This document shows, piece by piece, positions 1-12,116 of a stretch of 64,000 nt of DNA. The DNA comes from Phallusia mammillata. Taxonomy: Eukaryota > Chordata > Ascidiacea > Phlebobranchia > Ascidiidae. Position 1 is the first letter of the stretch. Every line of letters begins with the position of its first letter. The stretch covers positions 124,001 to 188,000 of the forward strand of contig QLIY01000183.1 of NCBI GenBank assembly GCA_003260075.1, in the 5' to 3' direction. Under the pieces are notes generated by a model. It saw nothing but the letters and a program-made list of their open reading frames with translations, did no database searches and had not been told where the DNA came from. Position numbers and translations under genes: made by a program.

Positions 1-2219
1 ATATATATATACATATTGTCGTATGATTTCCACGTCTCCAAACCTTAGATGTGATCGGGTATGTTTTTGAACCATCGCTGAATGCTGTATCGCATTTATA
101 CTGTCCGATATCCACCTTGTAATTTACTTTAGGGGCATTTTGGGACAAGATGGTCATGATCTGTATCTTGCTTGTCTGCTCCACAATGTGAACAACAAGA
201 AAGATGAAAAGACAATGAAACTTTTATTTTACCGGTAAAAAAGTTACATGAAAAAATCTTGCGTCAAGTCGCAAGTCCCACAACCCAAAACGTAAAATTA
301 TGGCGGGACATACGCAACAAAATTTAAAACAACGGCTGCGGGCCACCTGAAATGCTGTCACATTTGGCCCACGGGTCGCACTTTAAACATCCCTGACGTA
401 ACATGTTTTCGGCATCCGGTTTATCTGTTTCCACGTCATATTGCAAGGCCCTATTCATTCATTCATTCCATCTTTTCCATGTTGTCTATTGTTTTGTCAA
501 TAAACTTCTGCTACCTGCCTGCTGGCCTGTTCAGCTTTGCCGTGTAGTGTTTAGCTCTAGGGGTTGTTGCGGTCGCTCACAAACACTTTCTGCAGCTATT
601 TTGCAAAGGCAAAGCTAAATTGTCGCGTAACAATGCTTGCGCTCGGACCAATCACAAAACTGCACGGGTTTCTGAAATGTTTCGGATTTTTGCTGAATGT
701 TACATCAACTCTGCAATTCTTATGTCCCCTTATGTTTTATACAGAGTTACACAGTTGGACAATAGCCACGGCCCATAAGATTAACGTATAAAAACGGAAT
801 AATAGTTTCAGTTAAACACCAAACTGAAGTTTCCAGTAGAGTCTTAAACCAGTCTGTGTTTTTCGTTTTGCAATTTCGTCGATTTAATGGCATCCTCAGT
901 TCTAAGCAAGAAATGAAAATAACTGCACACGTTGGTTCGGAGGATTTCTGTAAAAGCACAGCTTTATATTCAGTATAAAACAGATTATCATAGTCTGCTT
1001 ACGAACAAAGAATAAATAATTTGATCACTACAACTTTGTCTCGGCGAATAAGTGTGGAAGTGTTACAACCTTGCTAGATGGAAACAAGAGCTTGTTTCCC
1101 ACGGGGTTTGAACCCAGGACCCTCCATTGTACGAACCCTAATCAGTTTCTGTTTAGCACGTGTTTGCTATTTCAAACCTCCTATAAGCAAACCACGCATC
1201 GTGAAATTCACTGAACCACGTGAACTTTTATTTCTTGGAAGTTTGGCTGAGGCGTCTGCGTTCCAGCATGACGCGGTGAAAATGAGGAAGAGATCGAATA
1301 AACAAATAATTTTCCGATCAGTGGACCAATCAGTGATAAACTTTAACCGGGTGAAGTCGGGAAAATTTCCAGGGGCGCCCAATGAGGATTGACATAGTGG
1401 AACATTTACGTGGGAAAGTTTTACGTGCGGTTTTAAAGATTGCTGATGTTAATGTTAAGGGCCACGGGCTTTGCAATGTTGCATTTACCTTAAAGTTAGC
1501 AGCAACAGTCTTTCAGATTTTTAATATACTTGACTCGACACGGGATATGACAAGTAAAAACAATTCGCAGGTGACTTGGATTCATTTTGAATGACTCGGA
1601 TAAAAATACTCGCTCTTGGGACTTTATAGTTGCATAAATTAACCATAGGCGCTATTAAACGCAGTTCTCAGTTTGGTCACGTGACCAACAAACAAACGTA
1701 ATGATTCAGTATAACTTAACAACAATCAAATTTGTTTTAGGGGAAATTAGCTTTCTTTCCCTCACAATTTCCTGAAAATGGAGCGGATGGTTCAGGAGCA
1801 TTGCTTTAAATTTTATTGTCCAAGTGTGTTTACCAAGTGCTGCAACTAAATATGGCGGAACAACAAAATAAATCGCTATTTACTTGCGGCAAATTTAAAC
1901 GCTGTTTAATCCGCCATATACGGTTGTGTTAAATACGACCGTTCAGCAACAGATGATGTCTATTAGTCATCCGCAACTGTGCTGTTGCTCAACATTTTAA
2001 TAAGGGTCTCCACAATCACTAAAACTCATCTCCACGCAGGTAATACTTTGTTTGTTTCACTTGAAGAGATAAACTACTTCAAGGGACCTCAGCTCAGATA
2101 AGATCTTCGGATTTTAAACAGAAGGCAGTGGTTTAATCCACTAAATTATCTGTTACAAATTTTCTGCTTTGATCAATGTACACTTTGTGTGGTCTCCCCA
2201 TGTGCGGTTGACAATGTTA
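1..2219. other. Intergenic left edge, no gene recognised
   Basis: No reading frame here has splice-compatible neighbours or a recognisable domain. At 1097-1140 the strand carries a palindromic block (GGGTTTGAACCC followed by AGGACCCTCC) resembling a tRNA-derived SINE B-box region on the minus strand. The stretch 330-395 resembles a degraded hAT-type element end. The missing A-chain exon of the insulin-like gene at 4.6-5.0 kb could in principle lie on this side, but no cysteine pattern for it was seen. Confidence 0.4.
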
Positions 2220-2842
2220 AAATATACATTGTTTTTGGTCTCAGTTGGCAGACAGAGTAAGACGGTGAAAAGTCATTATAGCCCTTATAATTTTGTGTTT
2301 GTTTTTAAGTGTTTGGTTTTTAAATTAAGTAGTGTTTAGGGACATGCATTGCTCTGAATTGATTAATCAACGCAAAACTAATTTAAAATCAGAGCGAAAA
2401 AGTTGGAACATTTATAATAGACAGCATAACGATGTGTTTGGTTACGTGATGGTATAAATCTAACCATTACTGTGCCTGGTGATCATAGAAGTTTGCTTGC
2501 ATTTTTGAACAAACATATTCTGGCCCCCCCCCCGAGCGAAAAAGTTGGAACATTTATAATAGACAGCATAACGATGTGTTTTGTTACGTGATGGTATAAA
2601 TCTAACCATTACTGTGCCTGGTGATCATTTAGAAGTTTGCTTGCATTTTTTAAACAAATATTTTCTGGTGCTGTGAATTTCAGCTCGAAAGTTTGTTTGT
2701 CCCCCCCCCCAAAATATACATTGTTTTTGGTCTCAGTTGGCAGACAGAGTAAGACGGTAAAAAGTCATTATAGCCCTTATAATTTTGTGTTTGTTTTTAA
2801 ATGTTTGGTTTTTAAATTAAGTAGTGTTTAGGGACATGTATT

Positions 2843-2843
<1 letters not shown>
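2220..2843. repeat. Nested near-identical duplications separated by two C10 runs
   Basis: Two units are each present twice in the order A B C10 B' C10 A'. Unit A is 2220-2346, copied at 2711-2838. Unit B is 2392-2523, copied at 2534-2667. The C runs are at 2524-2533 and 2701-2710. Copies differ at only a few positions, mainly small indels. This is best read as overlapping contig ends or two alleles laid end to end, not as a biological tandem repeat. Confidence 0.8.

Positions 2844-2934
<91 letters not shown>
2844..2934. repeat. 91-base homopolymer C run
   Basis: An uninterrupted C tract follows directly on the second copy of the duplicated unit A. Its right flank (2935-2974) is the end of a hAT-like repeat, with a GGTTGCCCACCCCTG terminus. 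An exact C tract of this length is probably a gap placeholder or a mis-assembled join. It may hide missing sequence. Confidence 0.85.
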
Positions 2935-2935
<1 letters not shown>

Positions 2936-4606
2936 CACAACCTTTAATGAAGGGCCGCAGGTTGCCCACCCCTGGTTTAGACGTTATAAATAAACAAAGT
3001 GCTTCATCAGCAAATTGTTGGTTTTGATTTATTGGTGAGAACGTGCAAATAAAACTGGGCTGGTATAAGCAACAAAACGAAACAATACAAAAATGAAAGT
3101 AATTTGAGGGCACACAGCCTGGCAAAGTTTCAACAACGAGTTATTGTCTGCATCCGGTTTCCACAATAATTTAACGGTTTCAGAGTTACATCGAATTTTA
3201 TCGCGTTATCTCCCGAGCAATATTTTATCGTCACCGCAATCTTACATGCAAAATATTTTTCTCGATGTGGCCTGGCTGCGTTGGAGCTTGTTTGGTCGAC
3301 CTCCGCCTTTCGAACAAACCCTGGTTCACCTCGACACAGTCAGCTTTCAAAATCTCATGAAATTTGCCTAATGGCTTTGGTTAGCTGGGAATTGACGCAT
3401 GATCTGCTAAAACGCCGCAAAGCCTTTATAATCCAATAAAGAGTAACACAGAAGGGGCGTTGTAGTCTATGATTAGGATCGCAAAGGTCAGGTTAAAGGT
3501 CAAATTTTGTGCTGCTTATGTCAATATTTTGCCAGTTTTAAGATTACTGTTGATAAACTGCAGCAGCGCTGGCAAATACGCACGGCGAAACTTTGATCCC
3601 GTACTATCGGGCACTATTTATCCGGATCTAATTTTGTTGTCAAGATGATCGCAGCCATAACTTCACGTATAATGGGAATTTCAAGCTTTGCGTCGCTAGA
3701 ATTTTAAGAAGCAATAAATATAGAGATAGGCCTTTAGCGGGGGAGTGTGTACGTGTATGGAAGGTAACAAAACAATACGCTGTGTGGAAACAATCGCGTT
3801 CGGCACGAATTCATAGATGTCTCATCGGATTTTGCGGCGTAAAATATTCTAGATAAACAGAAGCGATATTTTGGAAATAATCGCGTATAAAGGCGAATGA
3901 ATTGGCGACCGGAAACTTCTGCCTACGCATATTTGTCCCTCGCATAACCCGCCGCGTCTCTTTCGGATATCAGCCTGGCTTGTAAGTATCCGCTGTCGTG
4001 TTGGCTTCCACTTGCTTCTCTCGATCCTTTACGGAGCTCGGGCCCGGGAAAATTTTCGCCGGGAATCGGCACCAAACGCCGGGGATCCTTCACCGAAACG
4101 TTGAGCTTCACCGGGGCGACTTTATCCGCCAGTGCCGGGTACAAAACCGCGCTCGCCTCATTGATATCCTCCTGGTAAATCGCTCGGATGAAATGCAGTG
4201 ACGTAGTGGTACGTAATGTTGTCATGGCAATTGGTGACGTAACTGTAGGTTGCGTGGAAAAAGTCGAGCTTGTTTCCTGAACAAAATAAACAAACTAATA
4301 ATCTCCCGACATCGCAAAATTAGCAACAAAACCATAGTTTTTATGTTTGTAATCTTGTATTGGGACAAAGTTAAACCTACCACAGTGGTCAAGCGGAGTT
4401 TTCGTCGAATTCCGCTGGTAAATCTGTTTTCTCTCGGACTTCGTTCGCAGTATCTGCGCAAAAATGTTTGCGTAAAGACAAACAAAATGGCCGCAACTTA
4501 AACAACTGGAATAACAAAAACTAGAAATCACATTGCAAAAGACGGATTCGAATCATTGAATCTTGTTATTTGTAACGAGATACAAAAACGTCTTAAAAGT
4601 TGTTAC
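2935..4606. other. Intergenic or intron 2 of the insulin-like gene; no supported exon
   Basis: If the insulin-like gene at 4607-4986 has the usual exon order, this stretch is its intron 2. I looked on the minus strand for two adjacent Cys codons followed after three residues by another Cys (the A-chain signature) and found none. A minus-strand open frame at 3923-4225 has fairly coding-like composition, but it has no recognisable domain and does not join in frame to the upstream exon. Confidence 0.35.
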
Positions 4607-4986
4607 CTTTCTAATTTTTCCGGCGTACAAATTTCTCTGCAACATTGCCGAACGAGACTTCGCGTGTACCGCTGACGGCTCCCATATTTTGATTCCAGTA
4701 TATGACGAGTAGAACCTGCCAAAAATTTCCCGTTTAGGCTTCGAAATTAATTGTGAATAGTTTGTTTTTATTAGGCTACAAACAAGTTTGTTAAGCAAAA
4801 TCACAACTATACGTTGCAGAAAAAACCACCAACTCGCAACATAAGAGGCTACTTGCCATGGATTCCACGTGGGTAGCAATGTTTCAGGAGTTTTTCGACC
4901 AGTTGTCTCCCGCAGAAATTCACCCGTCTCCTGTTCTGACATTCACCGAACGCGAGCAAAACGAACAAACAAAACAAAACCAGCAT
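4607..4986 (-). CDS. Insulin/relaxin-family peptide, partial (signal, B chain, C-peptide exons)
   Basis: This is a secreted peptide hormone precursor of the insulin superfamily. Exon 1 (4853-4986) encodes MLVLFCLFVLLAFGEC, a good signal peptide, then a B chain with CGRQLVEKLLKHC. That is the family spacing Cys-X11-Cys with the Gly, Leu and Val of the B-chain helix. It ends in phase 2 at a GTAGCC donor. Exon 2 (4607-4715) continues in frame as a basic 36-residue connecting segment and ends in phase 0 at AAG/GTAACA. The A-chain exon was not found in the remaining 4.6 kb, so the gene is incomplete here. The start is the Met directly before the hydrophobic stretch, not upstream in-frame codons. 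A relaxin-like rather than insulin-like identity cannot be settled without the A chain. Confidence 0.75.
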
Positions 4987-5295
4987 TGTATGTTTCTTGA
5001 TGCAGGAACGCCGCGGAAAAGCGCCCTGCTGCTTCTTGCATGCTCTCGGGCAATCTGATGTTCGTCTTTCATTAACAGGACCTGGTGTGTTTTTGTTGTT
5101 GCAAAGCTCCATCACTTTTGCTGTCGCGAAGGTACGGTGCATATCAGAGAGAGAACGCAAGCATGTATCGTTTTGCTGTGGCATAACTGTTGTCTTAAAA
5201 CTTCAAGTGACAAAAATATCTTGGACCTAAAAAAATAAAATCATTTGTACCAGCAATAAACCAATTAATATGTTCTAACTCAGGCACCTCTGAGT

Positions 5296-5592
5296 CAGGG
5301 GTATGCAACCTGCGGCCCGCGGGTTCGGCCGGTTGATTAAAGGTTGTGCGGCCGCAGAGACGCTTGGATTTCAAATGTACTGGCAAACGAGTTCAAATAT
5401 TATATATTTTTAAGCAGATTAATGCGCCCGATGCTGTTATTTGCTACCTGACAATAATGCTGCTAGAATCAAACGTGGCATATTTGGTATGCAACAAAGT
5501 AAAATCACCTTGTGTTATATAAAGGTGCGGCTCACGAATTAATTGTGGTAATTGTGTTTGACCCCACAGTGACAAAGTTTGCACACCCTGTT
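5296..5592. mobile_element. hAT-like non-autonomous element
   Basis: The left end reads CAGGGGTATGCAACC and the right end GTTTGCACACCCTG, imperfect terminal inverted repeats of the CAGGG type seen in hAT transposons. The interior contains the GCGGCCCGCGG block common in such elements. No convincing 8-bp target-site duplication is visible, so the borders are approximate. It has no coding capacity. Confidence 0.5.
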
Positions 5593-8500
5593 CTATCTGA
5601 ATAAGACAGATTCAACTGAGTTTTCGCCAGAGTCCGATTTCGCTTTCTAACTGTTTTGGGTTGCTAGAAGTTGCAGCATGAAAAACAGCGTGCTAAAATT
5701 GACAACGTTTCTCGACTGTTCTAACGGCAAACTTGTTTTGAAAAACAAACAAACTTGCAACAATACGCCACAAATATAAACCCTGCCAACAATATAGCTG
5801 ATGCAACAATACAATCTTCTATCCCCGTATTAAGTCAATGCAAAGTGTTCTTCAAATTTTGTTTGGTCGTATCAGCACTATAGCATGTGTTCTAACCGTG
5901 AAGTTACCGCTGCATGGTCCCGAGCGATCTGCCAGCCAGCTGGGAGCGGTCAGTTTTTATATCAGATCACGTTTCCCGCAGAATGAAAAGTCAGCGGGGA
6001 TTAGAGACTAGAACACGCTGATCTTGTTTTGGGGTCAAACTGCGTGATTCAACCCCGAGAATGCGACTTCGTCAAACCTAAATTTCACATTGCTTCAATA
6101 TGTATGTTGTTGCTGCCACCCATCATATCAAATTTCATTGCATCAATGTTTGTCTCTTGCAGGTGTTTAATGCCAAATATGCTCAGGCCGCAAAGAAACA
6201 GTGGCGTTCGCTCGGTAAACCTCAGTCGTGCCGGATCTGAACCTTGATGACCTTTCCCAATATTTTGATTGACATATAACATTGTTTGCGAGACAACCAC
6301 CGCGCCCATGTTGCAAATCGATGCTGCAGTTTACACCGGCATCAATTGAGCAAAATTAAGTCAGGTAGTCAGGTATAAAAATTCTTGTTTTTGAATAGAA
6401 TCAGTAGATCAGCGGTTTTGACTTGCGATCACAAATAAACACCGGCAATAACCTTTCCCTGGTAACCGTTTTCCCCGCAAGGCAAACGTCTGCTGTCTTG
6501 TTTCGATTTGCATGTTAGGTGCACACAAACTTTTGCCTATTGCCGCTGGCAAAACGGTCTATTTATTCAAAATTCTTAAACTTTGTGTTAAACTTGTATT
6601 AACGAGAAGCCGGGTTTATTTTTTCAATGAAAACAATTAAAAAATGTTAATCAGCCCTTTGTTCCTTACAAAGAACGCCGAACTGAAAATATAGCATTTA
6701 ATAACAAATTTGTCATTGAATCATTTGTTCTTTTCCAAGGTGGTGCTAAAGGCTTCTACTTACCTTGCAATGGTAATAACAATACTGTTTGTGTTGAATT
6801 ACAAAATGATTACGTTTTTGCAACTTGGAGTCGAGCATATGCAGAAACTTAATTCAGAAATTAAAAACCTTCTAAAACTTAGTCATCAATTGCGTCACTT
6901 CATGATATATCGATTCAAATTTATTTTTCCATTCGAACAGCTTGCAAGCTTGTAATCGTGGGATTACAAACAAACACTCAGCGACAGATATTAATTCGAA
7001 ATGCGGTGGAGATCATTAATTTACGCTGCCAAGTTGAAGATTATGTCGGATGAGCAGAGGCTTACCATCCGACGATGTTTAGGTCGGGTTTGCAGCAAAA
7101 CTTCGCCGACTTGCATGTGAGGTTGTAATCCGACCGAGTGTTTGCTTGTTACCAGCCTATACCTCACAGTGATGGTTTCACAGGTCGTGTGTTTTCGTCG
7201 CTCCGCCAGCAAACAGACTCGCGCACGCTTCAGAGTTCAATGCAGGGTTAACAAACACGATTTTCCGCGAAACTTAAAACTTGCGACTCGTGTTATTTTA
7301 CTTCCGTGCCATCTGTTCCAATTCAAAGTCTGATATTTTCAATTCAAACGGACTATTTTTTTGGTGGAGTCTTTCCCAACATAAGCTTCTGCGGGAAATA
7401 ATACCAAACCGCAACAAAAACAACAAACAGAGTTTGTGGGTCCTTCAGTTCATCATCATATCTGCTTACGCGACAACTGCCAGTTTAACATTAAGTCAAA
7501 ATATTAAGTACGCTCCGTGTTACTGATTGGGGTCGAGCGTTTGTTGCTTTGTAACGTTGAAAAACTCTCACTCACCGGAATAACGTCATTTTGTGTGATG
7601 TTAAACAAAAATGTTCTTCAACGTCAATTGGTTTAACATAGAACTGACATTTACAACTTCATTGATTTAATTATTATTGCCCACATGAAGTTGTTATCGC
7701 ACAAAATAATTTGCTGCGAGGGTTTTTACTTTTTTTGTTGGACGTTTTTCCGTTCTATTAATTAACGAATCAAAGTCATTTTAGCAATTTTTTTACAGTT
7801 ATTAATAGTCAACGAGCAAACTATAACAAAGGTTGAAAGCCGAGGCAATTTTAACCGAGAAATTCATCTCTGTTTCGCTGCAAAAACAAATGCCGCATGC
7901 GCCGGTTAAGCCTGTGGTTAAGATGTTAAGTTTCTCCGGCAATCATTTCGCGTAACTGGGCAAAGTTGACCTGGTGAAGAAACCTCAGTAATTGACACAG
8001 AGCAATTAAGTCTGTTACTATTTTTGGAATAATTATACCGCGCTCAGCTATAGTTAGAATATAATTGCAGCCTGACAAACGGACTATCGAAATTCCGACA
8101 GGATTGGTTGGGTCTTCCATGAAAATTGAACCGCAAATCAAGTGAAATTTGTCCGTTATCTTTGTGTTTAACACTAATTGTTAATCTTATATTTTTTCAA
8201 CCACATCAACTGTTTTTAAATGCCAACATATAAAACGAAAACTAATTATTTTTGAACTGGTTAAGTATGAAAAAGCGCAATATATCAAACACTTTTTATC
8301 ACGTACAAAATGGTTGCTGTCTGAAACTGGTGAGCTTCGAATTTTTTTTAAATTTTTAGAATCTGAGAAATCTGTTCATATTTACGGCATGCATCAATAA
8401 ACTATTACTTGATAGCACCATAACATATTGACTATTATGTAGCCATTCACAAAATCATCCAATCTTTGTCACCTAAATCGGTTTAGCTCTGTGTTTCTTA

Positions 8501-10908
8501 AACCTTTTTTATTTATGGTATTTAATTTTTTTACCAATAGCTGAATAAGCCCATAGGAAACACACTGCGAAAATCCATGAAATGTTAGGACTAATATAAA
8601 ACTAGCCTTAAAAATGCTTAAAAGTTGCAAACAAAAGTGTCTTTATAATTTATAGTTCGAACGCTTATAAATCACATTCACGGGCACCAAAGGGTTCATG
8701 GGTTAAGTTGAATGGTGACGAAGATAACGTCATACGTAGTGACGAGAAGTTTTCGCTCCTGAAAAAAAACGATTTAAATTTTTTTTTGACTTTTTCCTTC
8801 CGCGAAAGATCGTGTCAAGCATCTTACACCGTCGGATTATCGTGATTATTTGGAGGTTGGTTGGAAGAGTATTGGGTCATGCCCTGAAAGTCCCGATGTC
8901 GTCGCAAGTATCACTGTCACTACAAACACCCCAGGCCGCCTCAAACCAATTAATCGCCAAAATTTAGCCGATTTTCCCCGAAACGTGACGAAAGCGTATG
9001 ACGTCATAAGTATGCTCGTGTCTGGTGAACTCAGCGTTGAGCCAAAACCGAGTAATTAAGTCAGCAGTTGTAAACTTGGAATGCTTAAACTGGAGCGATG
9101 TCAGACACGTGGCCGCCGCAAGCAAAATTATGTTGCAATGTTTTCTTACACACTGTAAACCATTTGGCAGCTACTTAGTTACGTTATGAAATATCCCTCC
9201 ATTCTTTTGCAGTCGTGAGGCGCGCTCCTTGTTAAGAGAACGCAAATCCGCACTTTATTAACCTAAACCATTAAATTCTCACTTAATTAAATTCATTTGT
9301 GCATGAAACGCAGAATATGATGCGATTACCGGCATTTTATAACTTGTTAATCTATGACAGGCGAAACACTCTGGGTTCTGGAGTTCGTTTGATGTGAGAT
9401 GTAGTTTTGTCAGTAATTCATTTACGGCAAAACATGTCAAACCTAATCCCACTTTTTGTCCGATGTTTTTCAGGTTTTTGCCAACGAAGCAAACCTGTTT
9501 TGAGTTTCACATTTAAATTTCCAAAACCTAAGATTACTGAAAGAATTAAATCGTGCATAAGGTGCAAGCTGGAGACCATCGGAGTTTGGCAATTGCTGCA
9601 AAAAACAAAAGCGTTGGAACTTTTGTATCTATTATTAAGTGACGTTTCGACCAAACCAGCAGAGCATTGATTACACCTTGGCCACCCGCAAGATAGTACA
9701 AGTGAAAAATAATGTCTGTAACAGCACTTAGAACTAGAGCATTACGTGGTAATGCGTCATGCGTCATTTACGGCTGGATGATGTGGTCGAACCGGCGTCC
9801 TGACCGGCAAAGACAGCGTTGTGTATGTGTTTGTTTTCACAAAATGCGACAGTCAACTTCGGTTTGCAAGCTGACACATTCCTCTGCGTTGAGTCACGCA
9901 TGCTGTATGACTGATAACATTGAACACCGCCAGGTTAGTCACCAATGTTCGGTGCTTACGTGACATGCGGTATTTCACCATTCGCTGACATTTACCGAGC
10001 AGATCGCGCCAAAATCGCTAACTCGATAATCTACTTACGTGAGCACTAATTAAACTCAGTCACGTGACTCACCGACACTGGGACCTTCGTTGTCGGTTTC
10101 GAATTCGTAAGATTGAAAGAGAAACCGAAGGTTAATCCGGGCGCATAACTATCATAGCAGGTCAGCCAACTTAGGCGTTTCGTGACCCCTGACTTTTGAA
10201 CGATCACGATTTTTGCGGAAAGAGGCTGCAAAATTATGAGCTGGTGTCAATCAGTGTTTCTGCTGCAATAAGATTCGGACTCAAACCTCCTTTTCATATT
10301 TTTCGACCAATAATAACGACCTTTTCTGGTTTACTACATCAGATATTTAAATGCAGCTTGTCACTAACTGTTAACGTTATAAGGTACATTAATTTGCAAA
10401 GGAAAGTGATACTATAGCAAACCAGTTTTACGAGCTTCTACAAATAACTACAAATGCATTGTTTTGAGTTGGAGTAATAAAAGTAGTAGGGTAATAAAAT
10501 ATTTGTTTTCCTTACTTTATTTGGAATCTAAAAATCACCCCAATTTTGAAATGTTTAGGTATAAGTTTATTAGACTTTGAACATTAACGCTCGTTATGTG
10601 CCCGGTGTTTTCAACCGAAATTTTCGCAACAGACAAAACAAAAAATGTTAAATTTTATTAATGTTTGGTGTGCGAGAATATTCAACAGGTCGTTAAGCTT
10701 GTCAGATGAGAAAAAATGCGCTGACGCAAAACCTGTTATATTGCCCCTTCCGAACAGCGTCACCCATTGATGGTTTTATAACGGCAAATGGGTTGTACTA
10801 AACACCGTATGATACCGCTTGGTAAACCGCATGTGACCGCATGTTATCACACGGCAGGAAGTTGTAAAGGACGTGAATATGCTTTTACGACAATTATAAT
10901 TTTGTTGA

Positions 10909-11137
10909 CTTTTGAAAGCGCTGACGGTTAGAGCTATTGGGGGTTGTAATTAAAATCGAACTGGATTCTGGTCTAATTTACTCTTGTTGGGCTTGTATTC
11001 TCACATTTCACACACCATGCCCCCCCCCCTTTTGAAAGCGCTGACGGTTAGAGCTATTGGGGGTTGTAATTAAAATCTGGATTCTGGTCTAATTTACTCT
11101 TGTTGGGGCTTGTATTCTCACATTTCACACACCATAC
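10909..11137. repeat. Duplication around a C10 run
   Basis: About 108 bp (from TTTTGAAAGCGCTGACGG to CACACCAT) occurs at 10909-11019 and again at 11030-11137, separated by C at 11020-11029. The copies differ by a few-base indel and one extra G. The pattern is probably a contig join with redundant ends. Confidence 0.8.
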
Positions 11138-11220
11138 AGTATTCGAAGCGGTATTCCATGCGGTACAATACGGTATTTAGGACCACCCCTAGGCAATCAA
11201 CAAACAGAAGATTTATGCGC

Positions 11221-11500
11221 AGTTGTCGTTTTCAGTTTTAAACTTTGATATTCATAGCAAGACCTTTACTCTTATGGGAACCAACTGCGCCCTCTCTCGT
11301 GAGGCCCGTCTTTAGGCTTGGTGCTTATTATGTGATAGTATACGGAGCTCTAGGCCCCCCCCCCAGTTGTCGTTTTCAGTTTTAAACTTTGATATTCATA
11401 GCAAGACCTTTAATCTTATGGGAACCAACTGCGCCATCTCTCGTGAGGCCTGTCTTTAGGCTTGGTGCTAATTATGTGATAGCATAAGGAGCTCTATAAC
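11221..11500. repeat. Duplication around a C10 run
   Basis: A unit of about 134 bp beginning AGTTGTCGTTTTCAG occurs at 11221-11354 and at 11365-11500, with C at 11355-11364 between. A handful of substitutions separate the copies, as expected of two alleles in a highly polymorphic species. Confidence 0.8.
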
Positions 11501-12116
11501 CCCATCTAACGGGTCCAAATAAGAATAAAAATCGTAAGAATATGGAAGCAACATATCGTATTTATTCGATTGTAAGCCACGACTTGAAAACTTTTTCACT
11601 CTACTGTTTGTGCGGCTTACATTTCAATGCTCTGTCGATATTATGTCGCGTTCAAATTTTTTTTGCGTGTTTAGATTATATGTCGACATACGTTCTACTG
11701 GGTACAGTTATCACCGTGACTAAAATATAAGGACAGATAGGTATAATATGTAATAACAGAAAGATGCATTATGAATCAAGTATCTTACAACATCCCAGCG
11801 TGGGGCTTACAATCAAAGGAATACGTTGCAGATAATCCCTTTTACATTAACACAGAAACAATATTACAAGGTGGTTTCCCTTGTTGCAAAAACCCGCCAT
11901 GTGTGTCAACATTTATTCCTGTAAAAAACATTTGTAGAGATTACTATGAATTGTTTTGTAGACTAAAAATCAGTAATCTAAGATAATTATTAATCAAAAG
12001 AGTAATATTTATTTTTTATTTTTCAACTTAACTGTACGTTGCTGTAACACTTACACTTTGTATTGTTGTTTTCAGTTTAATGTTCAATTATAAACAAGTA
12101 AATTTTTAAAATCAAA

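Larger units (their letters stand above)
4987..12116. other. Long intergenic region, no gene recognised
   Basis: Open frames here are short and lack splice partners or recognisable domains. Contents that can be named are a hAT-like repeat (5296-5592) and two duplicated assembly joins (10909-11137, 11225-11500). The part just before 12117 ends in a pyrimidine-rich stretch and AG (12075), a likely splice or trans-splice acceptor for CTNNBL1. Confidence 0.5.

Noticed and set aside
845..915. Minus-strand CTGAGGA and GAAAT as another hammerhead
   Set aside because: The would-be stem II does not pair and stem I complementarity is absent; at best a heavily decayed copy.
2824..3125. Open frames coding for long poly-Pro or poly-Gly (also at 36893-37257 and 41746-42018)
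   Set aside because: They are translations of the C and G homopolymer tracts at assembly joins and have no independent support.
3923..4225. Minus-strand open frame as the third exon of the insulin-like gene
   Set aside because: It has no CC-X3-C pattern, and joining from the upstream phase-0 donor runs into a stop before this frame is reached.
8850..9059. Plus-strand 69-codon open frame ending SVEPKPSN
   Set aside because: Composition is plausible for coding, but there is no recognisable domain and no neighbouring exon.
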